Assembly: GCA_012512355.1 (NCBI GenBank)
Contig: JAAZEI010000240.1
Span: 1-9,405 of the forward strand
Length of the DNA: 9,405 nucleotides
From: Clostridiales bacterium
GTDB lineage: Bacteria; Bacillota; Clostridia; Christensenellales; Aristaeellaceae
Reading direction: 5' to 3'
Shown: positions 1 through 6,456 of the stretch, piece by piece
Numbering within the stretch: position 1 is the stretch's first letter
Layout: each line of letters begins with the position of its first letter
Made by a program: the position numbers and the translations under genes
Notes under the pieces: generated by a model
The model's database searches: none
Told to the model about the DNA's origin: nothing
Seen by the model: only the letters and a program-made list of their open reading frames with translations

Positions 1-178
1 CGGCTTTGATGTACAGGCTGCCCTTATGGGCGGCCATGGACATGATATACAGGCTTCTGTCAAGCATCTGCTGCGACAGCAGGGTGATATCCGGGCTTTG
101 AGCCAGAACAATGGGCATCAGACCAAGCACCAAAGACAAAACCAGCAAGAAAGCCAGCGTTTTATGAAATATCTTCAT
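1..178 (-). CDS. N-terminal fragment of a secreted or lipid-free exported protein, function unknown
   Basis: An open frame starts at ATG 178 and runs off the left edge after 59 codons. It begins MKIFHKTLAFLLVLSLVLG, a classic Sec signal peptide: two lysines, then a hydrophobic core of about 18 residues. A plausible cleavage point follows LA near residue 26 (…PIVLA-QSPD). There is no Cys at the cleavage site, so it is not a lipoprotein. The start is supported by AAAGGAAA, centred about 10 bases upstream. The mature part visible (about 33 residues) is too short to assign a family. It lies downstream of the ABC-F gene on the same strand, separated by 237 bases, so it is probably a separate transcription unit. 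The start and signal peptide are well supported; the function is unknown. Confidence 0.75.
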   Translation of the reverse strand, partial: MKIFHKTLAFLLVLSLVLGLMPIVLAQSPDITLLSQQMLDRSLYIMSMAAHKGSLYIKA

Positions 179-309
179 GGTGGTTTCCTTTCTATGCGAA
201 ACATAATTTCATTCCATTTAACGAAATAGGCGAGTAATATACTGCAGTCATTAAAAGAATAACACATGCATCGAGTTGGCGTATATAAGATTGCGCACTG
301 CGTACGAAC

Positions 310-350
310 AAATTAAAGAGCCCACTCATGTGAGCAGGCTTCAGCTGGGC
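310..350 (-). terminator. Possible weak terminator downstream of the ABC-F gene
   Basis: On the minus strand GCCCA (350-346) can pair with TGGGC (324-320), enclosing a small CTCACATGAG hairpin next to the closing arm. The closing arm is followed by TCTTTAATTTGTT. The stem is short and the T-tract interrupted, so this is only a candidate. The rest of 179-415 shows nothing else I can support. Confidence 0.3.
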
Positions 351-415
351 CTTACCTAATTCCCCATTTACTGCAGACATAAACATATAAACAGCCTCAG
401 AGCAGCCGCTAATCC

Positions 416-2233
416 CTATACCGATCCTGGTCGTCTGCTGTTAATCTGTTCTGCCAGCTCATTGAGGTACACCCAGCGGTCCAATTTATCCGCCAGCGCT
501 GCCTCAAGCCGCTCTTTTTCTGCGATGACGGGCATTAGCTTTTCATAGTCGCTGGCATAGCTTTGCATATCAGCTTGGACCCGTCTCAACTGATTTTCCA
601 GAGCTGAAATATCCTCATCTATTGTATTAAACTCGCGCTGCTGCGCAAAGCTAAACTTGAGCTGCTGAGTGGGCCTTGAAGGCGAGTCCGGAGGCTCTGC
701 CGATGCGGACTTATCTGTTTTAGTCGTTTGAGCGGGCTGCGCTGCACCGGCATCAGGTTCGCGCTTGTTCAAATAGTCTGAGAAGTTGCCGGTGTATTGG
801 CGGATCTCGCCGTCGGGTCGAAACTCAAAAATGGTGTCGACAATTTTATCAAGGAACCAGCGGTCATGAGAAATGGTGACCACAGCCCCGCTGAAGCCAT
901 CCAGATAATCTTCCAGCACTGTCAGGGTATCAGTATCCAAATCATTGGTGGGCTCATCCAGCAGAAGCACATTGGGCGCGCCCATGAGGATGCGCAGCAG
1001 ATACAGACGACGCTTCTCGCCGCCGGAGAGTCTGCCAACAGGAGTCCACTGCATATTGGAAGGAAACAAAAACCGCTCCAGCATCTTGGAGGCAGTGAGG
1101 GTGCCCTCGTTGGTGATCACTTCGCCCGCAACCTCTTTGATATAATCAATCACACGAATGTTTTCCAGCGGTGCTTCCCACATTTGTGACAGATAGCCAA
1201 TTTTTACCGTCGCGCCATGCTCCACACTGCCCGAATCCGGTGTGAGGGTACCCGCAATCATCTTGATCAGGGTAGATTTTCCGCTGCCGTTTGCGCCGAT
1301 GATGCCGATGCGGTCGTCACGAAGCAATACATACGAAAAATCTCTGCCCAGACAGCGCTCGCTAAAAGATTTGCTGATGCCGTCAATTTCAATGATCTTT
1401 TTACCAAGACGGGAGGAGACCGAATCCATTGCCAGGGCCTGAGCCGCATCCGCTGTGCCATCCTGCAGGGCATGAAAGCGATGGATGCGATCCTTGCTCT
1501 TGGTACTGCGCGCCTTAGCGCCCTGCATCATCCACTCCAGCTCACGCTTGTAAAGGCTGCGGTTTTTACGCTGAGCGGCTTGCTCATCTATTTCGCGCTG
1601 CGCCTTTTTTCCCAAAAAGCCTGAATAATTATCCTCATAAGAAAACAGCGCACCGGCATCGATTTCAACGATGCGGCTGGTAACGCGCTCTAAAAAATAA
1701 CGGTCATGGGTTACCATCACAACGGCGCCTTTATAGCGCTGCAAAAAGACTTCCAGCCACTGGACCATGTCACTGTCAAGGTGGTTGGTAGGCTCATCCA
1801 AGAGCAGCATTTCACAGGTGCTCAACAGCGCCTGCGCAATTGCCACGCGTTTCTTTTCACCCTCGGACATGGTGGAGGTGTTTATATCAAAATCAAAAAA
1901 ACCAAGCTTTGTCAGAATTGTTTTTGCCTCATATTCCATGGCATCACGCATGTGCGCATCAGCATTTTGCAGCACAAGCGACAGCAAGGAAAGGCTCTTA
2001 TCAAACACAGGATTTTGGCGTAAATAGGCAATCCTCATGCCCGAAGACTTGGTGATTGTCCCTTCATCCGGCACCGTCAGCCCTGCTATGATGTTGAGCA
2101 ATGTTGTCTTGCCTGTGCCGTTGATGCCGACGATACCAATCTTATCGTTATCATTTATATACAGCGAAGCCTTGTCAAGAAGTACCTTGTCAGGAAAGCT
2201 TTTGCTGATTTTCTCTGCGGTTAATAGAATCAA
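416..2233 (-). CDS. uup: ABC-F family ATPase, Uup-like
   Basis: Cytosolic dual-ATPase ABC-F protein with no membrane segments; the family acts on ribosomes (translation or ribosome assembly), and Uup is linked to branched DNA and transposon excision in E. coli. Domain 1 has Walker A (GINGTGKT, about 36-43), signature MSEGE (122-126) and Walker B LLLDEPTNHLD (143-153). The linker (about 210-260) carries the Uup-like stretch RELEWMMQGAKARSTK. Domain 2 has Walker A (313-320), signature LSGGEKRR (402-409) and LLLDEPTNDLD (423-433). Both catalytic Glu residues are present. A low-complexity hinge (about 485-525) leads to a C-terminal coiled coil (about 530-600), as in Uup. Only about 80 residues separate Walker A and signature in domain 1, leaving little room for an arm subdomain. 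The start is TTG at 2233, five bases after AGGTG, giving ILLTAEKISKSF, a family-like N-terminus. An in-frame ATG at 2278 lacks a ribosome site and its extension contains a TATACT -10-like box. The protein is 605 residues. Confidence 0.9.
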   Translation of the reverse strand: MILLTAEKISKSFPDKVLLDKASLYINDNDKIGIVGINGTGKTTLLNIIAGLTVPDEGTITKSSGMRIAYLRQNPVFDKSLSLLSLVLQNADAHMRDAMEYEAKTILTKLGFFDFDINTSTMSEGEKKRVAIAQALLSTCEMLLLDEPTNHLDSDMVQWLEVFLQRYKGAVVMVTHDRYFLERVTSRIVEIDAGALFSYEDNYSGFLGKKAQREIDEQAAQRKNRSLYKRELEWMMQGAKARSTKSKDRIHRFHALQDGTADAAQALAMDSVSSRLGKKIIEIDGISKSFSERCLGRDFSYVLLRDDRIGIIGANGSGKSTLIKMIAGTLTPDSGSVEHGATVKIGYLSQMWEAPLENIRVIDYIKEVAGEVITNEGTLTASKMLERFLFPSNMQWTPVGRLSGGEKRRLYLLRILMGAPNVLLLDEPTNDLDTDTLTVLEDYLDGFSGAVVTISHDRWFLDKIVDTIFEFRPDGEIRQYTGNFSDYLNKREPDAGAAQPAQTTKTDKSASAEPPDSPSRPTQQLKFSFAQQREFNTIDEDISALENQLRRVQADMQSYASDYEKLMPVIAEKERLEAALADKLDRWVYLNELAEQINSRRPGSV

Positions 2234-2397
2234 ATTACACCTCGTATTGTGATGACGCACATAGTATAACCAGCCCATAAAAGTTCGGTGTTCTGAACCC
2301 TTGCCTTCAATTAGGAGCTAGTTTGGGATAGGTTCGGGAGCCATAGTTTGCACTGTTTGAGAAGGCGCTGCGGAATTCTGATGCTGCACAAATCATT

Positions 2398-2431
2398 TCC
2401 TGAACTTGTGATGTTTTGACCAGCTTCAGGA
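2398..2431 (-). terminator. Inverted repeat just after the DUF1275 stop
   Basis: A 7-bp perfect inverted repeat, TCCTGAA/TTCAGGA, with a 20-base loop lies immediately 3' of the DUF1275 stop codon (minus strand). It is followed by AATGATTTG rather than a clean T-run, so termination is possible but weakly supported; it may instead protect the mRNA 3' end. Confidence 0.3.
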
Positions 2432-3168
2432 TCACACACTCAGCCTGCGCACGAACAAACCCCTGGCAAAAGTCCCGGCACCTGCCAGCAGATAGCACAA
2501 GGCCGCCAGCTCAATGGCGTCTATCGAAAATCTGCGCTCCAGCCAGGATGCGGAAAGCGCTGTGAATATCACACCAAATAGGAAAAAGCACAGGCAGAGA
2601 AAATGAAACAAAAAAAGTCGCACATCATCTCCGCGCCATGAGCGGCTGTGGATGATACGGCCTAGCGCCGCGCCGCAGTCTGTAAGGTGTCCTGTCATGT
2701 GGGTGGTACGAATCAGGATGCCGCGGTATCGCAGCGCCAAACCATTTTGCGCGCCCAGTACCAAGGCCAGAGCAGCTATGCGCACATACAGAGGAAAAGG
2801 CAGGTATTCCATCAGCATCAATAGCGCACAGCTTGCCATAAACACCAGCCCGCTTCGGCGCCACAGCACCTGTCTGTGCTGGGGAAAAGCATAGCCTGAT
2901 AAGGTTGCACCAACAAAAAAGCTGAGCAGATACATCACAAACATCAAAGCATCTTTGCTTCCTGCCTGCTGACATGAAGCCCCAGTTGGGTCAGGTTACC
3001 TGTCATGTGCGAGAGAGACTGCCCAAACTGAAACCAGCCTGCAGCATTGAGGGCACCTGCTATAAACACCAGCATCAGAATCCACAGAGCACCGGCCTCC
3101 CGCCATAGTTTTCGAAGCAACCTTACATGCTCTTGCGTCATGATTTCCATATTTTTCGATGCATTCAA
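2432..3168 (-). pseudogene. DUF1275 (YoaK-type) membrane protein, split by a frameshift
   Basis: Two frames on the minus strand together make one DUF1275 protein. The first (3168 to 2944) holds a membrane segment ALWILMLVFIAGALNAAGW and the family motif NAAG…SHMTGNLTQLG, then stops at TGA 2946-2944. The second (2944 to 2432) continues with FVMYLLSFFVGATLSG, further membrane segments, and a second copy of the motif, NGLALRYR…THMTGHLTDCG, showing the internal duplication typical of the family. The total span is one base short of 246 codons. Restoring one A in the AAA at about 2954-2956 joins SRQEAK to DALMFVMY in frame. The start is TTG 3168, after AAAGGAGG with an 11-base gap, which is long; in-frame ATGs further in have no ribosome site. 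The junction reads TGATG, so re-initiation from ATG 2944 is possible. DUF1275 proteins are multi-pass membrane proteins of unsettled function. It could be a true pseudogene, a sequencing error, or two coupled halves. Confidence 0.85.
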
Positions 3169-3571
3169 GTCTATGCACCCCTCCTTTGTGTTGACAATAA
3201 AATCAGAAGCCGTCGGCATCTTCAAATTTAGAGAATAAATTGGTGAGGCTTTTCATCGATACAATCATCCATCTTAATCTGCTTAGACATGTCTATATTC
3301 TAACATATGGGGATGAAGCTCTCAAGTGAATGGCTGTATGCATGGGCCAATAAGCGATACTTATCGTCCATCAGATCATCCGACTATACCAAATTTATTT
3401 GAATCATTTCTGTAACTTTTCCACAAGTGAAGAAGGAACAATTTTCTCCATATGCTGGTTATTGGCTGAAACCTGAGTTCCTATGAATTATCCTGAATAA
3501 AACAAAAACCACAAACCCGAGTTATCCTGTTGATAAAAAAACCTCCAGGCTTCCAAATCCTTATACCAATA
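3169..3571. other. About 400 bases with no gene recognised
   Basis: Both strands are broken by stops. This stretch contains the ribosome site of the DUF1275 gene at its left end (AAAGGAGG, minus strand, near 3180-3187) and is otherwise AT-richer than its surroundings. I see a GAGTTATCCTG-like near-repeat (about 3490-3500 and 3519-3529) and a small CTTAT/ATAAG hairpin at 3560-3573. No convincing sigma-A promoter for the DUF1275 gene could be picked out. Confidence 0.6.
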
Positions 3572-3611
3572 AGCCACCTGCCGACAGATTATACGCTATC
3601 GGTAGGTGGCT
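3572..3611 (-). terminator. Strong hairpin 3' of tRNA-Ser, possible tRNA terminator
   Basis: A 13-bp inverted repeat (3572-3584 with 3599-3611, one G·T pair) with a 14-base loop starts 8 bases beyond the tRNA 3' end. On the minus strand it is followed by TATTGGTATAAGG, not a clean T-run; a T7 run comes only at about 3540-3534. It could terminate the tRNA transcript or mark the 3' processing region. The loop contains TATAAT on the minus strand, without a matching -35. Confidence 0.5.
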
Positions 3612-3618
3612 AAATTCG

Positions 3619-3707
3619 TGGCGCAGAGGGTGGGATTCGAACCCACGTGGGCTTGCGCCCAAACTGATTTCGAGTCAGCCCCGTTATGACCGCTTCGATA
3701 CCTCTGC
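3619..3707 (-). tRNA. tRNA-Ser, anticodon CGA (reads UCG)
   Basis: On the minus strand the 89 bases fold as a class II tRNA. The acceptor stem is GCAGAGG with CCTCTGC, the discriminator G and the 3' CCA is encoded. The anticodon arm is GCTGA-CTCGAAA-TCAGT, with CGA at positions 34-36. A long variable arm (GGGC-GCAA-GCCC) and a T-arm GTGGG-TTCGAAT-CCCAC follow. Long variable arm, CGA and G73 together identify serine. Confidence 0.97.
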
Positions 3708-3729
3708 ACTGGCGTCAAACCGCTTGCAT

Positions 3730-3758
3730 ATGCTACTAAAAGTGGGGGCTTCTGTCAA
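3730..3758 (-). promoter_or_regulatory. Promoter of tRNA-Ser
   Basis: On the minus strand TTGACA (3758-3753), a 17-bp spacer and TAGCAT (3735-3730) lie 22 bases before the tRNA 5' end. The consensus -35 and exact spacing make an independent sigma-A promoter for the tRNA likely. Confidence 0.75.
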
Positions 3759-3794
3759 CATTTTTAAAATGAAGCAGCCTGAAAAATATCCAAT

Positions 3795-3823
3795 AAAAAA
3801 AGGGGCATGCCCCTTTTAAAAAG
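3795..3823 (-). terminator. Intrinsic terminator of the VanY-like gene
   Basis: The perfect palindrome AAAAGGGGCATGCCCCTTTT (3798-3817) lies 24 bases after the VanY-like stop. On the minus strand the GC stem is followed by seven T residues then ATT, a textbook Rho-independent terminator. It also insulates the tRNA promoter. The A/T flanks are symmetric, so it may work in both directions. Confidence 0.88.
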
Positions 3824-3846
3824 ATGTAATCAAGCGCAGTTCAGTG

Positions 3847-4980
3847 TCAGTACTCCACTGCTACCACCAAGCCATCCATGTTGTCGCTGGATACAGCGTA
3901 GCTGGCAGTGCCTGCGGGGATGCCTACCTCCACATCCGTGGGCTCTGCTTCAACTCTGAATATCTCGTAGGCAAGTTCGCCGTCCTCATAGACCGCAATA
4001 TGCTCATTATCTATCAGGTACTCGATGTATTCTTCCAGGGAAAGATCAAGATGATGCATGACAGCGGCATGCGCGACGCCCACATAACGGAAGGTATCCA
4101 GCTTTAGATCAATGCCGGTTTTGTAAGACTTATCAACCGTATCCGCAGCGGGGTAGCCGCTGACAGGATAGCGGAACACAAACCCATACTTCCAGCTGTT
4201 TTCAAGCAGCCATTTGCCCTGGGCTGTATCAAAAATCTTAGCCTCTTTGAGGATGGGGTCATTGTTGTTCCATACGTCCAGCTCCACGGACATACCGCTC
4301 TGGTAGTCGCTGGTACCAGGGTACGCAACGGTCTTTCTGATTTCTTCAGTGAGGATGTCGCCGGTGTAGCGAGTGGACAGTCTGTCTGACTGTGCCTGCC
4401 AGTAGCCTGTCTGCGTCTCCATCGTGCGGTAGGCAGAACGGACCAGATAATCCTCCAGGCCTTCTGCCTTGGCAGCCTTTATCATTTCCTGCAAAGCCTC
4501 GATGGCAACGGGAAACATCGAAATCTCTCGCCGGTCGCTGGGGACAGCGCGGTCTGTGAGTGTCATGATGCTGTCAATATCGCCTTCAACAATGCTGAAA
4601 TCATTGGGCAGTGCATGCCAGCGGTTGAGCAGCAGCAAGCCGCCCTTGAGGGCCTCGGCGCGTGTGACAGGCACCTGCTCTGCTGCCTTGACAGCAAAGC
4701 CTTTGAGACTGACCACATCCATCCCTTCTTGTTTAGGGGTGGGCCAATTGGCGGCTACATCAGGCTTTACCTGACTGCGCCGGGCCAGCACAGCATCATT
4801 ATATTCCTTGACCATGGCGTTGTTTTCTTCAACGATGCGGCTTTGTTCCTCAATATACTTGCCTTGCAGCTGAGAATCAATGAGAAAATAGCCCACCAAA
4901 AGCGCTACAAACAAGACCAAAAGAACAATGACAATCCGAAGCAGTTTATGATAGGGATCAGTCCTGCGTATGTCTGACAT
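3847..4980 (-). CDS. Membrane-anchored VanY/M15B-fold protein, active site degenerate
   Basis: VanY-type M15B peptidases are zinc D,D-carboxypeptidases that remove the terminal D-Ala of peptidoglycan stems. This 377-residue protein has a single N-terminal membrane anchor (about 15-34), a polar helical stalk (35-75), a VanY-like domain (about 130-310) and a beta-rich tail ending YAVSSDNMDGLVVAVEY. Family landmarks include SAYRTMETQ (183-191), PGTSDYQSGMSVELD (221-235), KYGFVFRYP and TGIDLKLDTFRYVG (288-301). The expected metal motif S-x-H-x6-D reads S-D-Y…E: His to Tyr226 and Asp to Glu233. The expected E-x-W-H before FRYVG reads K-L-D-T (293-296), losing the catalytic Glu and third zinc His. 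It is therefore probably not an active peptidase of the standard type; a binding or sensing role is inference. The start is ATG 4980, eight bases after AAAGGA; upstream in-frame ATGs (4998, 4989) are worse placed. It has its own promoter and terminator, so it is monocistronic. Confidence 0.87.
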   Translation of the reverse strand: MSDIRRTDPYHKLLRIVIVLLVLFVALLVGYFLIDSQLQGKYIEEQSRIVEENNAMVKEYNDAVLARRSQVKPDVAANWPTPKQEGMDVVSLKGFAVKAAEQVPVTRAEALKGGLLLLNRWHALPNDFSIVEGDIDSIMTLTDRAVPSDRREISMFPVAIEALQEMIKAAKAEGLEDYLVRSAYRTMETQTGYWQAQSDRLSTRYTGDILTEEIRKTVAYPGTSDYQSGMSVELDVWNNNDPILKEAKIFDTAQGKWLLENSWKYGFVFRYPVSGYPAADTVDKSYKTGIDLKLDTFRYVGVAHAAVMHHLDLSLEEYIEYLIDNEHIAVYEDGELAYEIFRVEAEPTDVEVGIPAGTASYAVSSDNMDGLVVAVEY

Positions 4981-5047
4981 GTTTTTCATCCTTTCCATAG
5001 GAGGCGCTCTCTGTATAAAACGCCCGGGATGTTATACTACCTAACAA

Positions 5048-5076
5048 TTTATAACAAAATTATGACAAGAAGTCAA
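5048..5076 (-). promoter_or_regulatory. Promoter of the VanY-like gene
   Basis: On the minus strand TTGACT (5076-5071), a 17-bp spacer and TATAAA (5053-5048) match sigma-A consensus at 5/6 and 5/6. Transcription would begin near 5041, giving a leader of about 60 bases before ATG 4980. No operator-like repeat stands out. Confidence 0.8.
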
Positions 5077-5188
5077 TCTATTTGTCACTTATGGCAGCCG
5101 CTGCAGGGGTCTATGGGTCCTGAGAATCTCTAAAGTTAAAATGCTTGGCAACAGGGTAGATGATTTGAACGTAGCATTAGTGTCAGAT

Positions 5189-5204
5189 GTCTTGATTTCA
5201 AGAC
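5189..5204 (-). terminator. Short hairpin after crh, weak terminator candidate
   Basis: The 16-base palindrome GTCTTGATTTCAAGAC lies 12 bases after the crh stop. On the minus strand it is followed by ATCTGACAC, with no T-run, so it is poor as an intrinsic terminator there. Further on, AATGCT…AGCATT followed by TTAACTTT (about 5175 to 5130) is a second weak possibility. Confidence 0.3.
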
Positions 5205-5216
5205 TGTTCTTTTGCT

Positions 5217-5471
5217 TCACTCTTCCTCAAACAGCAGGCAGATTTGCTCCAGCGCTTCCTTTTCATCCTCGCCTGAAGTAACCAGCATATACTCGCGTCC
5301 AGTGTGCGCTGTGATGCCAAGCAGCCCCAGCATGCTCTTCCCGTTGATGGTGGTGCCATCATGCTCGAGCATCACACTTGAAACAAAGCGGTTGGCGACC
5401 GTCACCATGCGAATAACCCGTTCTTTGTTCAAGGGCAGTGAACCATATAGCCTAATCTTTTTCTGTAACAC
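5217..5471 (-). CDS. crh: Crh/HPr-like regulatory protein without the phosphocarrier histidine
   Basis: A small cytosolic protein of 84 residues, the normal HPr/Crh size. It aligns without gaps to HPr numbering: A26, L35, E36, G39, N43, K45-S46, G49, G58 and E60 all coincide. From residue 26 on (ANRF…S-V-LE-DG…GEDE-EALE) it resembles Bacillus Crh closely. Position 15, the PEP-phosphorylated His of HPr, is Asn; the following A-R-P is K-E-R. Ser46, the HPr kinase target that lets HPr/Crh bind CcpA, is kept. It therefore cannot carry phosphate in the PTS and, by family analogy, would report metabolic state through Ser46. The start is GTG 5471, seven bases after AAAGGGGG; upstream in-frame codons would lie inside whiA. 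It follows whiA by 40 bases, the same whiA-crh order as in Bacillus. Whether CcpA and HPr kinase exist here cannot be seen. Confidence 0.88.
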   Translation of the reverse strand: MLQKKIRLYGSLPLNKERVIRMVTVANRFVSSVMLEHDGTTINGKSMLGLLGITAHTGREYMLVTSGEDEKEALEQICLLFEEE

Positions 5472-5492
5472 AACAAAGCCCCCTTTATCGAT

Positions 5493-5511
5493 ACCCGAAG
5501 TCTTCTCGGGT
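5493..5511 (-). other. Small hairpin between whiA and crh
   Basis: ACCCGA/TCGGGT (6 bp, 7-base loop) lies directly after the whiA stop codon and before the crh ribosome site on the mRNA. With no T-run it is not a terminator. It might be an mRNA processing or stability element that separates expression of the two cistrons; that is inference. Confidence 0.4.
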
Positions 5512-6456
5512 TCAGTTCTCTTGTTGAATATCCTGCGCAATCTGTGCCAGACGGCGCAGACGATGCTGCACACCAGACTTTGAAAGCGGCGGGCTGGCCA
5601 GCTCTCCCAATTCTTTGAGGCCCAGATCGGGATGGCTCAGACGCAGTCTGGCCAGTTCTTCGAGGTGTTTGGGCAGGCTTGTCAGGCCCTTCAAAAGTGA
5701 TATGCGTGTAATATGCTCAATCTGCTGCTGGGCGGCGCTCACTTGTTTTCTGAAGTTGGATGTGTCACAGTTTGCTACACGATTGAGGCTTTCACGCAGG
5801 CTGTTTTCGGCCCGGATGTTTTCAAGCTCCATCACCGCGCGGCTGGCCCCCATCAAGCCAAAAAGCGTAAACAGCGCGTCACCCTGGCGGATGTAGATGA
5901 TTACATTGCCCCGGCGCTCGCTGCGCAGGGCCTCTATACCGCCAAGTTTTAGCAGCCGCACCAGATAGTCCGCTCTTTGGGCGCCGTCCATCACAAACTC
6001 TGCACGATAACCCTTTCTGGGATCTAGCACACTGCCACAGCCCAGGAAAAACCCGCGAATCCAAGCCCTGCGGCAGCAAATTCGCCGAACAATCCTGCTG
6101 GGGACACTGTATAGAGCCGGATGATGGGCGCCCTTATGGTCGCCCGACAGGCTGCGCATCAAGCTGCGGCTGTCTTCAACCGACAGGCGAAGCTGGTATT
6201 GCTTCATGCCGCCAAAATTAGAAAGACTGCTCAGACGCGGCGCCCCGCCAATGCCATACCCCTGCTTGAGGAGGGTGAAAATCCGTTTGAGAACGCTGGG
6301 CGAATGGGTGGTATATACCATCTGCAGCCTCCCACGTCCCTGCAGGCTGATTGATGCGCAGCAGGCAGTCAGGGCACCCAATTCACTGGCCATGCAGCAG
6401 GTTTTCTCCAGCGGCAAGGCCACGAGCTCCTGTTTGAGGGAGGTGCTAAAACTCAT
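5512..6456 (-). CDS. whiA: DNA-binding protein WhiA
   Basis: WhiA combines a degenerate LAGLIDADG homing-endonuclease fold with a C-terminal helix-turn-helix; in Streptomyces it is a sporulation regulator and in Bacillus it affects cell division and chromosome segregation. The protein has 314 residues, the usual size. Landmarks are the N-terminal SFSTSLKQEL; CCRRAWIRGFFLGCGSVLDP (about 127-146), the conserved core of the endonuclease-like domain; ENIRAENSLRESLNRVANCD (about 212-231) entering the C-terminal domain; and LGLKELGEL…LSKSGVQHRLRRL (278-303), the helix-turn-helix with the recognition helix near SKSGVQHRL. ATG 6456 overlaps the murB stop as ATGA, implying translational coupling; an AAAGG lies 9 bases upstream. 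In many Bacillota rapZ and yvcK precede whiA; here murB is directly upstream instead. Confidence 0.96.
   Translation of the reverse strand: MSFSTSLKQELVALPLEKTCCMASELGALTACCASISLQGRGRLQMVYTTHSPSVLKRIFTLLKQGYGIGGAPRLSSLSNFGGMKQYQLRLSVEDSRSLMRSLSGDHKGAHHPALYSVPSRIVRRICCRRAWIRGFFLGCGSVLDPRKGYRAEFVMDGAQRADYLVRLLKLGGIEALRSERRGNVIIYIRQGDALFTLFGLMGASRAVMELENIRAENSLRESLNRVANCDTSNFRKQVSAAQQQIEHITRISLLKGLTSLPKHLEELARLRLSHPDLGLKELGELASPPLSKSGVQHRLRRLAQIAQDIQQEN

Noticed and set aside
192..386. 64-codon minus-strand frame in the gap before the ABC-F gene's end
   Set aside because: No ribosome binding site before its ATG, no recognisable domain, and it crosses the candidate terminator.
797..1189. 130-codon plus-strand frame inside the ABC-F gene, and similar opposite-strand frames in murB, whiA, citXG and the VanY-like gene
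   Set aside because: Each lies wholly opposite a gene with strong protein motifs and lacks its own start signals.
2234..2278. N-terminal extension of the ABC-F protein to an ATG at 2278
   Set aside because: No ribosome site; family N-terminus and AGGTG spacing support TTG 2233.
2652..2975. Other-frame open stretches within the DUF1275 region, including a 116-codon frame
   Set aside because: They do not carry the DUF1275 motifs; only the two frames joined at about 2950 reconstruct the protein.
3307..3402. 31-codon plus-strand frame in the gene-free stretch
   Set aside because: No ribosome site, no promoter and no recognisable similarity; expected by chance.
3417..3425. TTTTCCACA, one mismatch from a DnaA box
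   Set aside because: Single copy, no cluster, no dnaA/dnaN context; not evidence of an origin.
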